64,000 nucleotides of DNA from Victivallis vadensis (GTDB lineage Bacteria > Verrucomicrobiota > Lentisphaeria > Victivallales > Victivallaceae): the NCBI RefSeq assembly GCF_003096415.1, contig NZ_QEKH01000008.1, positions 62,001 to 126,000 on the forward strand, read 5' to 3'. Both the position numbers and the translations under genes were made by a program. Each line of letters begins with the position of its first letter. Position 1 is the first letter of the stretch. Below the pieces are notes generated by a model. It was given only the letters and a program-made list of their open reading frames with translations. It had not been told where the DNA came from and made no database searches. Shown here piece by piece: positions 17,222 through 24,881 of this stretch.

Positions 17222-20023
17222 TCACTTGCCATCGTTTTTCGTACAGTTCGAGATTTTCAAATTATCAATTTTTCCCTCAAAGCCGTTCTCCTTGTCGCCC
17301 AGCGTGAAAAAGAAGTTCCGAAAATCCCGGTAGGGTGCGAAGCGGCTTTTCCCTTCTTTGACCCCGTCAATGAACAAGGTACCGCTTTTTTCGTCAAAAA
17401 CGAACTTGACGGAATGCCAGACTCCAGTGCTGACAGGTTTCTCGGAAAGCACATAGCTCTGATCGCCGTAACGCCCGATGCGCAGCTTCCCGTCGCTCTG
17501 GATCCGGACGAAGAACCCGCCCTGGCAGACATGCCCGTTGCCGGACATGATCAGTCTGGAATCTTCCGGAATCTTATCCAGATAAAGGCTGAACTCCAGA
17601 ACGCAATTGGCCAACGGCGAAACACGGCGGCGCAGCATCGTCTCACTTCCTTTGGTGAACACCAGACAATTGCTTCCGTCCGGCCCTTCCGGTTTCAGCA
17701 GTTGTTCAAAGGGATAGGTCAACGGACGGTCCCCAAGAGCATCTTCCCCCCCGTTATCGAAATTCCAGGAGCCTTCCCTGAGAACATGCGAATTCACCCT
17801 GAACGTTTTAACTTTATTCGTGCGGGGGACATCCGCGTAATATCCCATATTGTCAAGGGTCGCCTCCTGGCTGAAATAGGTTTCCAGAAGATTCATACGG
17901 ACGAATGTCTCTTTGCCGAACGGAGTCAGGAACTTGGTGCAGGCATTTTTACCTTCGACGGTCAGAAAATTGATGTGGTAGACATCGCTTTCATGCGAAG
18001 GGCGCGAATAAAACCTGACGGTCAGTTCGGTCTGATCAGGCAACCCGTTCCCGGCAAAGACAGCGTGATTGTTCCAATCGTTGAATTCAAAACGGCATTC
18101 CTGATCGGCCCCGATAACGAGCTGCCGGTTCTTCAGCAGTTCCGCCGCCGGAGCGGAACCGATCAGTTGATCGTTGTGATAAACTTCAAAAACTGTTTCG
18201 GGGGTTGCATCCATCTGAGTACCATAGGCTCCCATGGCATAAGGAGCCAGCCGCAGGTGCTGCGGTCCCCAATCGACTTTGTCCATGTCGAGGTTGAACC
18301 CATGTTCCCGCTTCAGGCCGAGGATCTTACCGTTTTTAATCTTCAGCTCGAAACGGGCGGACGTATGCTTGGGATAAACAGTCAGATTCAATAAGCAGCT
18401 TTGCGAATCGGCAGTAAAATCGGCAACCATCCTGTCGTTGCGGAAGAGCATTGCGCGCGCAATTTTTTCAGGCGATCTGAATTTCACTTTGGCAGTTACA
18501 AGATTCGCATCCTGCCTGACTTCAAAATCAGCTTTCACTTCGGTCAGGTTATGAAACGCGCTTCTCTGAATGCTCCAGTTCTGAATCCAGGGAGTACGCA
18601 GCAGAACGGCAGGCAGCTTTCGTGTGGACGTTTTTGTCTGTCCGTCATAATTCCAGGTCAGCGTGATCTCCGGAAATATCGCATGGGAAACCGCAAGAGG
18701 ACCGGAAGGAATAAGCCATTCACAGCGGTCAAAATCATTCATGTTCAGTTTCTTGCTCTGAAGTTTCCGGACTTCTTCACCGTTGTTGTTCAGCAGCCGG
18801 CCGGAAATCATGACTTTGCCCTGCGCTTGAATGGGAGTTGAAAGCGCAGTCAGGCGGATGACGGTTCCCGCCAGATATTCCCTGTTTGCGGCGAAATAAA
18901 CTCTGGGTTCCGATTGCTTCGGAGCGGGATTCTGCCTGAAGTACTGGTCAATGAAAGCCTCCATTACTTCGGCGGAAGCTCCGAAATCAAACGTGCGCGG
19001 GAAAATGGGAGTTTCGCCGATGTCATTCCAGGTTGCAATATTCAGCCAATCGACCTCATCCGGCTTGAAAGCATGAAAGCAATCCCAGATTTTATCATAT
19101 CCGCGGAAAGGAACATATCCGTAATGTCCCAGATCTTCCAGCCAGTTTCCGCGATATCCCGGCGTGATTGTCGCCACCGGTTTCTTGTTGAACCGGGCCA
19201 GTGCGTTGCGAAGCGCGACGAATTCTTTCCGATGAACACCTTCCGGTTCACCGCGGTCATTCCACGCCCGCGAGGAAAACATGAACGGATAAAAACTGTC
19301 GCAGACTTCACCATAAGGATCGATATAAGTCCCCTCGACCATTTTTTCCACATTGGAACGCCATTCCGCCGTTTCCCTGTGCAGGACATAGTAGATCTCG
19401 ATTCCTTTCGCCTTCAGACGTCTCTTGATTTCGGCGATTTTCTCAGGCGAGTGCCGCCAGGCGCCCGAAAAGCTGAAGAAAATATACTTGTTGCCGATTT
19501 TGGGGAAATTGGGATGATTCCCCAGATTCTTCACAATTTTTTCCGTGGAGTCAACACTCAGCTGAATTCCCGCTTCCCCATCAAGCGGCGGGATGTCGAA
19601 ACAGAACCCCACCAGAAAGGACGTGCCTTTTGCCGCCTCAAGGTAGCAGTCGGCAAAAGACATCTGATCCGCCGTCCCGATGTCCATGAAAAAACCGTCG
19701 ATGCCGACAGCCTGCGCCATGGCAATTTCCCGCTTGGCGCTTTCGATCAATGTCGCATCCGGTTTCAAGGCGACTTCATGATACCCGTCGACCCGGAGCT
19801 GGCTGTTATATAAATTGTGCCACGGCACCGTGTGTGCGAAAACCATTTTCCGGCCGGGCTGGACTCCGGGGACTCCCGGTTTCAGGACAATCGGATCGGC
19901 GACCGCGATTCCGGCAATATCGACAGCCTGTTCAGGGACATCATCCCCGGCACAGACACTCAGTACAGTTCCGAGACAAAGCAATATCAGAGATTTTTTC
20001 TTGAAAGCAGTGAATAAGTTCAT
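17222..20023 (-). CDS. Secreted GH71/GH99-like glycosidase with C-terminal LamG-like domain
   Basis: A 933-residue exported protein (signal LILLCLGTVLSVCAG). Residues 55-390 form a TIM barrel with GH71/GH99 hallmarks: KMVFAHTVPWHNLYN, GIDGFFMDIGTADQ, and WLNIATWNDIGETPIFP, the last resembling the WND-GE signature of these families. The middle (about 400-720) is beta-rich. Residues 740-925 look like a LamG/concanavalin carbohydrate-binding domain (WNFDNGGED, VWHSVKFVFDEKSGTLFIDG). GH71 cleaves alpha-1,3-glucan and GH99 alpha-mannosides; which applies is open. It lies 126 bases behind the fused pilin gene under the GntR operator. Confidence 0.72.
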   Translation of the reverse strand: MNLFTAFKKKSLILLCLGTVLSVCAGDDVPEQAVDIAGIAVADPIVLKPGVPGVQPGRKMVFAHTVPWHNLYNSQLRVDGYHEVALKPDATLIESAKREIAMAQAVGIDGFFMDIGTADQMSFADCYLEAAKGTSFLVGFCFDIPPLDGEAGIQLSVDSTEKIVKNLGNHPNFPKIGNKYIFFSFSGAWRHSPEKIAEIKRRLKAKGIEIYYVLHRETAEWRSNVEKMVEGTYIDPYGEVCDSFYPFMFSSRAWNDRGEPEGVHRKEFVALRNALARFNKKPVATITPGYRGNWLEDLGHYGYVPFRGYDKIWDCFHAFKPDEVDWLNIATWNDIGETPIFPRTFDFGASAEVMEAFIDQYFRQNPAPKQSEPRVYFAANREYLAGTVIRLTALSTPIQAQGKVMISGRLLNNNGEEVRKLQSKKLNMNDFDRCEWLIPSGPLAVSHAIFPEITLTWNYDGQTKTSTRKLPAVLLRTPWIQNWSIQRSAFHNLTEVKADFEVRQDANLVTAKVKFRSPEKIARAMLFRNDRMVADFTADSQSCLLNLTVYPKHTSARFELKIKNGKILGLKREHGFNLDMDKVDWGPQHLRLAPYAMGAYGTQMDATPETVFEVYHNDQLIGSAPAAELLKNRQLVIGADQECRFEFNDWNNHAVFAGNGLPDQTELTVRFYSRPSHESDVYHINFLTVEGKNACTKFLTPFGKETFVRMNLLETYFSQEATLDNMGYYADVPRTNKVKTFRVNSHVLREGSWNFDNGGEDALGDRPLTYPFEQLLKPEGPDGSNCLVFTKGSETMLRRRVSPLANCVLEFSLYLDKIPEDSRLIMSGNGHVCQGGFFVRIQSDGKLRIGRYGDQSYVLSEKPVSTGVWHSVKFVFDEKSGTLFIDGVKEGKSRFAPYRDFRNFFFTLGDKENGFEGKIDNLKISNCTKNDGK

Positions 20024-20149
20024 TTTTCATCCGGATGTTCCAAATTTTAACTTCAGGAATGTCGGGGGCCGCTCTCTGTTTTCCCTTGAAAGCGCATTCG
20101 CGGACAGGGCAATCCCCTTGACAATTTTCGTGTCACACAGCAGACTGAA

Positions 20150-21283
20150 TCAATACAGATTTATTTTGACCCCGTTTGCCTCATAACAGACATTCTGCGA
20201 TGTGTAAAAATCCCTCATATTATTCATCATGACCAATTTTGCGGAGCCGTCAAGAAACGTTACCGCGGAACTGTGATTGTGGCGCAATGCAATGGCATTC
20301 ATATTGAATACCAGATGGTCGGCCATCTCCTCGCCGGATACCTGAGCCGGTCCGGAAGTCCAGCTGTCCATGTTCACATTGATGGAATCTGCGAAAACCG
20401 GCTGCCGGGCGGGAGCGGGATGTCTTGTGATGTCCCATTGATACCACCAGCCGTATTCATCGCTTGAGTAGGCCCAGGAAACTCCGATATTCAGGTTATA
20501 AAGAAAATTCATATGAAACATGCCGGTGATGTTGTACATGCTTGAAGTTCTCGGAAGCGCGTTGGGACAATGAAGATTTGCAATCTCACCGAAACTGTTC
20601 ACGATCTGTGCTTCCGTGACATCGTTGCCGGAGTGCCCCTCCACGGTAATATACCCGGCACGCACAAATGGAATCGGCCATGAAACCCTGGGCACGCCGA
20701 CCGTCTTATAATCTGTCGCATACATCGACAGCATTAATCCATGCTGTTTTTTGTTGTTGATGCAAGTGATCGCCCGTGCTTTATCCCGTGCCTGATTCAG
20801 GGCGGGCAGCAGCATCGCCGCCAGTATCGCAATGATTGCAATCACAACGAGCAGCTCTATAAGGGTAAACGGCCTTACATGGCGGTATGCGGGGGGCGTA
20901 TCCGCCGCCCCCCGCGCACCCTGCGTCCGGCAAGGTGCCGGTGCCGGGTAGGGGGCGGTGCAGTGCAAAGACGCGGTCGGTCGGCAGTGGGAAGAAGATC
21001 CGCAATAACGTGAAGTTGTCTTCCCGCTTTTCTGCGGAAAAACAACTTCACGTTTTTGCTCCGACCTGCCGCTTGCAGAGCATTGGCGGAGGCGTGAGAG
21101 CTTGCAGGGAATAAGTGAGATGTTCAGATTGGTTGGTACGGGGAGAGATGCGGCACAAGTCGCCGCTTTCTCTCCCCCGAACCCCTCTCTTTCGCGCAGA
21201 GCGGAATATGGAAAGGAATTGCAGATTTGACAAGTTTCAGTAACCAGAAGCTCAATCAATGTAAAATGGCTGACACGTTTCAT
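20150..21283 (-). CDS. H-x9-DG prepilin-like protein with duplicated prepilin signal
   Basis: A 377-residue frame. Near the start it has a complete type IV prepilin leader (MKRVSH then FTLIELLV at 21242-21265). After 124 in-frame codons of unrelated, Ser/Cys/Arg-rich sequence a second FTLIELLV (20846-20869) continues as a normal pilin core ([25 protein letters not shown]) and ends with the H-x9-DG motif [12 protein letters not shown]. No usable start codon lies close before the second signal, so the pilin must be made as the long fusion, be silent, or be translated from an unusual start. GGAAGGATG precedes ATG 21283. It lies first in the operon controlled by the GntR site at 21382-21399. Confidence 0.75.
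   Translation of the reverse strand: MKRVSHFTLIELLVTETCQICNSFPYSALREREGFGGEKAATCAASLPVPTNLNISLIPCKLSRLRQCSASGRSEQKREVVFPQKSGKTTSRYCGSSSHCRPTASLHCTAPYPAPAPCRTQGARGAADTPPAYRHVRPFTLIELLVVIAIIAILAAMLLPALNQARDKARAITCINNKKQHGLMLSMYATDYKTVGVPRVSWPIPFVRAGYITVEGHSGNDVTEAQIVNSFGEIANLHCPNALPRTSSMYNITGMFHMNFLYNLNIGVSWAYSSDEYGWWYQWDITRHPAPARQPVFADSINVNMDSWTSGPAQVSGEEMADHLVFNMNAIALRHNHSSAVTFLDGSAKLVMMNNMRDFYTSQNVCYEANGVKINLY
20870..21241. mobile_element. 372-bp in-frame insert between two prepilin signals
   Basis: The insert separates two FTLIELLV copies of the pilin gene. Its length is a multiple of three and it has no stop codon in the pilin frame. It includes a hairpin with perfect 12-base arms (AACGTGAAGTTG/CAACTTCACGTT, 21007-21054) and a stretch GGCAAGGTGCCGGTGCCGGG shared with the intergenic repeat family at 41 kb. 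The two flanking signal copies differ at several bases, so they are not a simple target-site duplication. No transposase is encoded; a non-autonomous element or a recombination product are both possible. Confidence 0.6.
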
Positions 21284-21381
21284 TTTCTCATCCTTCCCGT
21301 TGAAGAGTGTACTTGAAGATTTCATGGAAAAACAACTTTCACTTGTTTGAAACGCGCACCCGAAGGGCAGTCCGGCACGCT

Positions 21382-21435
21382 TAATCCAATTTTGGATTAC
21401 ATTATAATTATACCATACTCAAAACGAAATGTCAA
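21382..21435 (-). promoter_or_regulatory. Promoter and GntR-type operator of the pilin/glycosidase operon
   Basis: Minus strand: TTGACA (21430-21435), 17-base spacer, TATAAT (21407-21412), then 7 bases further a palindrome with arms TAATCCAA/TTGGATTA (21382-21399). The same arrangement stands before the regulator gene at 22627-22681, so this is very likely its target site. Confidence 0.82.
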
Positions 21436-21459
21436 TAGGGAAACTATAAAAAATTCAAA

Positions 21460-22575
21460 TTAATCGCGATTCGCAGCCGGTTTCAGCTGAACGCTTTCCG
21501 GCGTGAGACGCAACGGCGGAATCCAGCGCAGCGACGGGACGCTTTCCGCGCCGCGCAGACGGTTCAGCAGCTGTTCGACCGCGCCTTCGGCCAGCTCCCG
21601 GCTGTCGATCTCGTAGTCGATCACCTCCCGGCACGGGAAGTCGATCGGCGCCTTGCGGTTGCGCAGACAGACGGCGGGCGGCAGATAGTCGATCCGCCTC
21701 CCCTGCTCCCGGACCAGCTCCGAAAAAAAGCCCTGCGCGATGATGTCGTCGCCGATCACCACGCTGTCCGGCCTCCGCTCCGGCGGCATCCGCAGGAACG
21801 CGTCGGCGAGCCGATGGCCGCTTTCAAGCCCGTAGCCTTCGAGGTACATCGCGTCAAGCGGCACCGGGCACTCCGGCCAGCCCGCCAGATATTCCGCAAG
21901 GCGCGGAAGGCTGAAACAGCGCAGCGGGCCGGGACCGATCAGGATGCGCGGCATCCGGTATCCGGCCTCCCGCAGTTCGTCCAGCCCCCGGATCATGAAA
22001 CCGACCGAATCCAGGAAAATCCCGGATTCCACATGCGACGGAGGCCCGCAAAAACAGACCTTCAGCCCGGCTTCATCCAGACCGGGCAGCAGTTTCTCCG
22101 CATAGAAGTCGGAGATGCTGATCAGCCCGTGCACCAGCTTCTGCGAAACCGCGTATTCAAGGCCGGGGAAGTCCGAAAACTCCGGCGTGTCGCGGTACTC
22201 CTCCCGGAACGGGAACATCGTGCATTCGCAGCCGTTTTTCTGCAGCGCATCCTGCACCGCATAGGCGAGGCTCCAGTTGAACATGTGAGGGGCATCCAGC
22301 AACAGCCCCACGATGCCGATCGAACGCCCCGGCAGCCCCTCCGGCTTCGCGTTGCGCACGAATACCCCTACCCGGCGGCGCGCCTCCAGCACCCCGTCCT
22401 GCACCAGCGCCTTGACCGCGCGGTCCAGCGTGGCGCAGCCGATCTGCAGATGGCGGCAAAGCTCGGTCTGCGAAGGGATTTTATCCCCTTCGCGCAGCTT
22501 CCGGTCCCAGATATAGCGCAGGATGCCCTGCTTGGCCTTCTCGGTCTGTCTGCCCAGATTCTGTCCGAAAATCAT
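21460..22575 (-). CDS. GntR-type regulator with LacI-like ligand domain (AraR-like)
   Basis: A 371-residue repressor-type protein. Residues 1-75 are a GntR winged helix (QTEKAKQGILRYIWDRKLREGDKIPSQTELCRHLQIG, then VKALVQDGVLEARRRVGVFV); residues 85-355 are a LacI/periplasmic-binding-fold sensor (SIGIVGLLLDAPHMFNWSLA onward). This architecture is that of AraR-like sugar-responsive repressors. GAGGAG precedes ATG 22575. Its own promoter and the promoter directly behind it carry nearly the same 18-base palindrome, so autoregulation and control of the pilin-GH operon are likely. The inducing sugar is unknown. Confidence 0.88.
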   Translation of the reverse strand: MIFGQNLGRQTEKAKQGILRYIWDRKLREGDKIPSQTELCRHLQIGCATLDRAVKALVQDGVLEARRRVGVFVRNAKPEGLPGRSIGIVGLLLDAPHMFNWSLAYAVQDALQKNGCECTMFPFREEYRDTPEFSDFPGLEYAVSQKLVHGLISISDFYAEKLLPGLDEAGLKVCFCGPPSHVESGIFLDSVGFMIRGLDELREAGYRMPRILIGPGPLRCFSLPRLAEYLAGWPECPVPLDAMYLEGYGLESGHRLADAFLRMPPERRPDSVVIGDDIIAQGFFSELVREQGRRIDYLPPAVCLRNRKAPIDFPCREVIDYEIDSRELAEGAVEQLLNRLRGAESVPSLRWIPPLRLTPESVQLKPAANRD

Positions 22576-22626
22576 CGGATCTCCTCATGAATGGTCCGCG
22601 CCTTCCCGACTGCCGGAGGAAAGCGA

Positions 22627-22681
22627 TAATCTATTTTTAGATTACAATTTCAATTATACAGCAAAACAACGGGAATGTCAA
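22627..22681 (-). promoter_or_regulatory. Promoter and autoregulatory operator of the GntR-type gene
   Basis: Minus strand: TTGACA (22676-22681), 17-base spacer, TATAAT (22653-22658), then a palindrome with arms TAATCTA/TAGATTA (22627-22644). Position and sequence mirror the site at 21382-21435. Confidence 0.82.
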
Positions 22682-22784
22682 GAGAGGAACCGGAAAAAAC
22701 GGATAATTTTTCCCTTTCCGGGGAGCGGATTTGCTTTTTTCCGGTTCGCATGTAGGGTATGACAGAAACATCAGGAGCAGATTC

Positions 22785-23735
22785 ATGATAACGGTATTGG
22801 TCACGCAGCCGCAGTACGACAAGGTACGCGAAGTCTTTGAACATGCGGAGGGCTTTCAATGCTTTCCCGCCCCCGAATCCGAACCGGAACTGGCGCGCCT
22901 GGTCCGCGAAAAGCACGCGAAATACGTGATCGTCGGCGGCGCCCCGTACCGGAACGAGCTGTACGACGCGGTTCCGAAAGGCGGCGTGATCGCCCGCTTC
23001 GGCATCGGCTGCGACAACATCAACCTCCCGCGCGCCGCCGAAAAGGGCATCTACTGCACCAACACGCCCGGCGCACTCGAACAATCCGTCGCGGAGTGCG
23101 CCATCGGCATGATCCTGCTGGCGGCGCGTCAATTCATCGCCGCGGCCGACGACTGCCGCAACGGGCTCTGGCAGCCCCAAACCGGCTGCGAACTCGCCGG
23201 CAAGACACTGGCCGTAATCGGCTGCGGCGCTATCGGCAGCCGGGTCGCCGCCATCGCCAAAAACGGTTTCGGAATGAGCGTGACCGGCGTGATCCGCTCC
23301 GCTCCCCGCCCCGACTGCCCCGCCGACCGCTTCGTGAAAAATTGGAGTGACGCGGTGGCCGACGCCGATTTCGTCTCCCTCCACATCCCCGGCTCCCCGG
23401 AAAACCTCAATTACGTTTCCGCCGGGCGGCTGAAACAAATGAAACCCGGTTCCTGGCTGATCAACACCGCCCGGGGCAGCGTGGTCGACGAAGCCGCGCT
23501 CTATGACGCACTGCTTTCCGGCCGGATCGGCGGCGCGGTATCGGATGTTTTCCGGCAGGAGCCTTACGCTCCCTCCGGCAAGGACCTGCGCACCCTCCCC
23601 AACATGATCATGACGCCCCATATCGGCAGCAGCACCCGGGAAGCCTGTCGCCGCATCGCGCTGGCGGCGCTGAAAAACATCCGGCTCTGCGAACTCGGCG
23701 ATCCCCTGAGCATGAATCTGCTGAATCCCCGCTGA
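22785..23735 (+). CDS. D-2-hydroxyacid dehydrogenase (phosphoglycerate dehydrogenase-like)
   Basis: A 316-residue NAD-dependent dehydrogenase. The Rossmann motif VIGCGAIGSRVAA, the substrate-binding Arg in LINTARGSVVDE, and the catalytic His in MTPHIGSSTREAC are all present. It is shorter than SerA and lacks an ACT domain, so it is more likely a 2-hydroxyacid or phosphoglycerate-like dehydrogenase of another pathway. AGGAG precedes ATG 22785. It is divergent from the GntR-type gene (about 210 bases between starts), so shared control is possible but not shown. Confidence 0.88.
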   Translation: MITVLVTQPQYDKVREVFEHAEGFQCFPAPESEPELARLVREKHAKYVIVGGAPYRNELYDAVPKGGVIARFGIGCDNINLPRAAEKGIYCTNTPGALEQSVAECAIGMILLAARQFIAAADDCRNGLWQPQTGCELAGKTLAVIGCGAIGSRVAAIAKNGFGMSVTGVIRSAPRPDCPADRFVKNWSDAVADADFVSLHIPGSPENLNYVSAGRLKQMKPGSWLINTARGSVVDEAALYDALLSGRIGGAVSDVFRQEPYAPSGKDLRTLPNMIMTPHIGSSTREACRRIALAALKNIRLCELGDPLSMNLLNPR

Positions 23736-23756
23736 TTCCGCAGGCTGTCGGACAAT

Positions 23757-23790
23757 AAAAAAAAACTCCCGCACGTCTTTCGCGCGGGAG
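23757..23790 (-). terminator. Terminator behind the Flp pilin genes
   Basis: Minus strand: stem CTCCCGC/GCGGGAG with a 9-to-11-base loop followed by a run of nine U. It ends the panD-flp-flp unit and faces the dehydrogenase gene end. Confidence 0.88.
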
Positions 23791-23808
23791 CTTTCGTTAC
23801 GCCGATGC

Positions 23809-24054
23809 TCAATTGCCGTTCGCATCCAACCCTTCGCTGCTGAGGTTCTGGATGATGTCCACGCTGGTCTGGTCGGCGTTGGCGGCCTTCTCGCCGCCCA
23901 GCGTCGTGGTGATGCCGGAAATCATGTCGCGCAGACGATCGCTGAAGCTCGCCAGCACAAAGAGCGCCGCGAGCGCCACCACCGCGATCAGAATCACATA
24001 CTCCATCAACGCCTGTCCGCGACGGCGCTTCAGCCGTTTGCCACGAATCAACAT
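23809..24054 (-). CDS. Flp/class III type pilin-like protein
   Basis: An 81-residue protein with a basic leader (MLIRGKRLKRRRG) followed by QALMEYVILIAVVALAALFVLASF, the pattern of Flp-type (type IVb) prepilins: Gly, a Glu at mature position 5 or 6 and a long hydrophobic helix. The tail is polar (SSEGLDANGN). AGGAGG precedes the ATG. It follows a second, shorter Flp-like gene and panD on the same strand and is closed by a good terminator. Assembly genes (TadA, TadB, TadC, prepilin peptidase) are not in the window, so its use as pilus subunit is inferred. Confidence 0.82.
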   Translation of the reverse strand: MLIRGKRLKRRRGQALMEYVILIAVVALAALFVLASFSDRLRDMISGITTTLGGEKAANADQTSVDIIQNLSSEGLDANGN

Positions 24055-24113
24055 AACCGCTTCCTCCTGTGTTATTCAGACGCCCGCCCTTCACGGCGCC
24101 GATTCCTCAATTA

Positions 24114-24272
24114 TTACGGAAGGTCGAAACTGACCAGATCAATCAAACGGCGCCCGTTCTTCGACGCCCCTCGAAACAACGCGATGAAAGCGAGGGTCAA
24201 TACCGTACAGAGCGCCAGCATGATCACGTATTCCATCAGCGCCTGCCCGGATTTTTTCCCTGCCCGCTTCAA
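24114..24272 (-). CDS. Second, short Flp-type pilin-like protein
   Basis: A 52-residue frame starting with TTG at 24272 (AGGGG 7 bases upstream). It translates as a basic leader KRAGKKSG followed by QALMEYVIMLALCTVLTLAF, very close to the signal and helix of the neighbour at 23809-24054, with a short tail ending LIDLVSFDLP. It lies 20 bases behind panD and 59 bases ahead of the longer pilin. No ATG or GTG is available near the leader. The sequence match to its neighbour makes it a real gene in spite of its size. Confidence 0.75.
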   Translation of the reverse strand: MKRAGKKSGQALMEYVIMLALCTVLTLAFIALFRGASKNGRRLIDLVSFDLP

Positions 24273-24292
24273 AGCCGCATCCCCTGTGCCGT

Positions 24293-24664
24293 TCAGCGCC
24301 GGGCACGGCCCTTGCGCATCACGATCTCATTTTTTTCATTCAGTACGATCACAGTCGGAGCGATCACCGCGGCCTCTTCCAGCGTACAGACCGAAAACGC
24401 CATGATCGTCACCACATCCCCCACCTTGCCGCGATGGGCGGCAGGCCCGTTCAGGCAGAATACCTTGCTGCCCGGTTCTCCCGGAATCGCATAGGTTTCA
24501 AGCCGTTCGCCGTTGTTGCGGTTCACCACCAGAATTTTTTCGTACGGCAGGATGCCCGCCTCGGCCAGCAGCTCGGGATCGATCTCCAGACTGCCCTCGT
24601 AATCCAGCAGGCACGCCGTCAACCTCGCGGTATGGATCTTACCGCTCAACATAATCTTCTGCAT
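24293..24664 (-). CDS. panD: Aspartate 1-decarboxylase
   Basis: Makes beta-alanine for pantothenate/CoA. The 123 residues match PanD over their length. The self-cleavage site that yields the pyruvoyl cofactor is seen as YEGS (cleavage between Gly and Ser) in ACLLDYEGSLEID, and the later KVFCLNGPAAHRGKVGDVVTI is typical. ATG 24664 (MQKIMLSGKIH) aligns with the usual PanD start; another ATG five codons upstream is less likely. It is followed by two pilin-like genes on the same strand, an unexpected pairing. panB is also in this window, at 54 kb. Confidence 0.95.
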   Translation of the reverse strand: MQKIMLSGKIHTARLTACLLDYEGSLEIDPELLAEAGILPYEKILVVNRNNGERLETYAIPGEPGSKVFCLNGPAAHRGKVGDVVTIMAFSVCTLEEAAVIAPTVIVLNEKNEIVMRKGRARR

Positions 24665-24881
24665 AATAAAAACGACCAAACAAAATTATCTTCGTTACTC
24701 CCGCCCTCATTCAATAATATAATCCGCTTTTTCAAATAATCATCCGGTTGTTTCGCTTTTTTTAACCAATTTTCCACAAAAAGTGTGATAAAAACCCGTT
24801 CCGCTCCTTTCAAAAAAGCGGATCGCATGTAAATTATAACGCGCGATTTAACTCTTTTACCTGAAGGAATTGGAATTTATC

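Noticed and set aside
20846-21265. Simple transposon target-site duplication explaining the doubled FTLIELLV
   Set aside because: The two 24-base copies differ at several positions and match different pilin genes in the window, so they are not a fresh direct duplication.
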